Shown here one piece after another: positions 13,248-14,525 of a stretch of 14,525 bases of DNA. Position numbers and translations under genes: made by a program. The stretch's first letter is position 1. Each line of letters opens with the position of its first letter. The notes beneath the pieces are model-generated. The model saw only the letters and a list, made by a program, of their open reading frames with translations, made no database searches and was not told the origin of the DNA. The DNA comes from Sulfurivirga sp964427185 (GTDB lineage: Bacteria > Pseudomonadota > Gammaproteobacteria > Thiomicrospirales > Thiomicrospiraceae), in contig CAYRSN010000028.1 in the NCBI GenBank assembly GCA_964427185.1, forward strand, positions 1 to 14,525, in the 5' to 3' direction.

Positions 13248-14525
13248 ATGAGCAAAAACCGTATTTCACGCCGTCAATTTATCACAGGTGCGACTGCTGG
13301 TTTAACCAGCGCCGTTTTGGGTATGCGTATTCCTTCCGCTACAGCGGGTATGGATATGCACAGTATGCACCACAGCATGATGCGACCTTCCCATACCAAT
13401 ATTCCTATCTACAATGGCCAGCATGACCTAGGTTCAGCAGATATCCTCACTGGTACCGAGTTTAACCTGGTTATTGATAAAACCCGTGTCAATATTACGG
13501 GGCAGGATGCTTGGGCGACCACGATCAATGGCAGGATTCCTGGGCCGGTTTTAATCTGGCGTGAGGGGGATGAGGTCACCCTTCATGTTACTAATCACTT
13601 AGATGAAGACACCTCTATTCACTGGCATGGCATTATCTTGCCTTATGACATGGATGGTGTGCCGGGCGTGAGCTTTCCGGGTATCAAGCCGGGCGAGACC
13701 TTTACCTATCGTTTCAAGGTCAATCAGTCAGGCACTTACTGGTATCACAGCCACTCTGGATTCCAGGAGCAGAGCGGCCATTACGGCAGCATTGTTATTC
13801 TGCCGAAAGATCCAGAGCCTATCGATTATGACGTGGATTATGTGATCCAGTTGTCCGACTGGTCGGATGTGGATCCTGACACCATTTACACCAAGCTGAA
13901 AAAACTTCCTCATTACTACAATATTCAAGAACGCACGGTTTTTGACTTTTTCCGTGAGGTACGGGAGAAAGGGTTCAGCAAAGCCTGGGCGGACAGAAAA
14001 ATGTGGAATGAAATGCGCATGTCCGACCGGGATCTTTCCGATGTGACCGGATATACCTATACCTACCTGCTCAATGGTGCCAGTCCGGCTGCTAATTTCC
14101 GTGCACTTTATAAGCCTGGGCAAAAGGTACGGCTTCGGGTCATTAACAGCTCGGCCATGACCTTTTTCGATTTCCGTATTCCTGGGTTGAAGATGACGGT
14201 AGTGGGCTCAGATGGCCAGCTGCTCAAGCCTGTGACAGTTGATGAATTCCGTATAGGGGTCGCGGTAACCTATGACATTATTGTGGAGCCTAAAGATGAG
14301 GGGCCCTATGCCATTTTTGCTCAGGCGATTGATCGCACGGGCTATGCTTTGGGCTCACTGACCACCGACCCTGCCAAGCTGGCCAAAGCACCGCCTATGG
14401 ATCCACTGCCCATCTTGACCCATGCGGATATGGGCATGGCCATGCATGGTATGAATCACGGTGGTGGCCATCAGATGGATGGTATGGAGATGTCCGGTGA
14501 CAAAGCCTCAAGCGGCATGCAACAC
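13248..14525 (+). CDS. copA: Copper resistance multicopper oxidase CopA/PcoA, 3' end outside the window
   Basis: This periplasmic multicopper oxidase protects against copper, probably by oxidising Cu(I) and binding excess metal. The frame is open from the ATG at 13248 to the window end: 426 codons of an expected 600 or so. The N-terminus has a twin-arginine signal (SRRQFITG at residues 7-14, hydrophobic segment to about 25, ATA near 31-33), so export should be folded through Tat. Cupredoxin domain 1 holds two copper motifs, HWHG at 125-128 and WYHSHSG at 165-171. Domain 2 follows from about 190. From about 393 a Met/His/Gly-rich stretch (MGMAMHGMNHGGGH) begins, the methionine-rich insert typical of CopA/PcoA. 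The C-terminal HCHxxxH motif would lie beyond the edge. The ribosome site AGGAGG at 13235-13240 is strong. It lies 80 bp after the small secreted protein. Confidence 0.95.
   Translation, partial: MSKNRISRRQFITGATAGLTSAVLGMRIPSATAGMDMHSMHHSMMRPSHTNIPIYNGQHDLGSADILTGTEFNLVIDKTRVNITGQDAWATTINGRIPGPVLIWREGDEVTLHVTNHLDEDTSIHWHGIILPYDMDGVPGVSFPGIKPGETFTYRFKVNQSGTYWYHSHSGFQEQSGHYGSIVILPKDPEPIDYDVDYVIQLSDWSDVDPDTIYTKLKKLPHYYNIQERTVFDFFREVREKGFSKAWADRKMWNEMRMSDRDLSDVTGYTYTYLLNGASPAANFRALYKPGQKVRLRVINSSAMTFFDFRIPGLKMTVVGSDGQLLKPVTVDEFRIGVAVTYDIIVEPKDEGPYAIFAQAIDRTGYALGSLTTDPAKLAKAPPMDPLPILTHADMGMAMHGMNHGGGHQMDGMEMSGDKASSGMQH

Noticed and set aside
13175..13426. 83-codon forward frame overlapping the copA start
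   Set aside because: It runs through the copA ribosome site and signal peptide in another frame, with no domain; copA itself is clear by its Tat signal and copper motifs.
1..14525. CRISPR array, tRNA, rRNA, prophage, toxin–antitoxin or defence genes
   Set aside because: No regularly spaced repeats, cloverleaf or rRNA sequence, and no protein of these classes was seen in any frame. No system with a wholly new gene set was found; the unusual parts are regulatory sites, the 128-bp element and the small copper-linked protein.

Overview
The window reads as bacterial core chromosome, almost certainly a proteobacterium and most likely a gammaproteobacterium. Supporting features are the MFS transporter–ssb pair, the rplU–rpmA–obgE–proB order, sigma70- and sigma32-type promoters, strong AAGGAG ribosome sites and moderate G+C. 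A betaproteobacterium cannot be excluded: the gap–pgk–pyk–fba order, the class II 'CbbA-type' aldolase and a CIRCE operator combined with a sigma32 promoter also occur there. The genus cannot be named from this sequence alone. All genes are on the + strand.

Layout. (1) Positions 1-5149 hold a terminator from an unseen upstream gene, then the lower-glycolysis/Calvin-cycle cluster gap, pgk, pyk and fba, closed by a strong terminator. Two hairpins without U-tracts separate gap/pgk and pgk/pyk. (2) Positions 5153-7217 hold an MFS transporter with an extra C-terminal domain, followed 3 nt later by ssb. (3) Positions 7269-8042 hold a near-consensus promoter, rplU, rpmA and a perfect 12-bp terminator. 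(4) Positions 8131-10327 hold obgE and proB, overlapping by 11 bp. (5) Positions 10328-10455 hold a 128-bp non-coding element with 23-bp imperfect terminal inverted repeats, lying directly after the proB stop. It looks like a miniature inverted-repeat element (MITE). (6) Positions 10481-12666 hold groES-groEL behind a sigma32-type promoter, a sigma70-type promoter and a CIRCE operator, ending in a terminator. (7) Positions 12727-14525 hold a copper-handling module: a promoter with an overlapping inverted repeat, a small secreted Cys/His/Met-rich protein, and copA, a Tat-exported multicopper oxidase cut by the window end.

How the genes work together. gap, pgk, pyk and fba encode enzymes of one pathway segment and probably share a transcript, with hairpins modulating the ratios. 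rplU and rpmA supply two large-subunit ribosomal proteins; obgE, which acts in ribosome assembly, follows them. groESL is predicted to be induced by heat through sigma32 and derepressed through HrcA. The copper module appears self-contained and probably continues past the right edge. Most of the window is ordinary core genome. The parts most worth a second look are the 128-bp element, the layered groESL control region, the duplicated ribosome site before gap and the small copper-associated protein.
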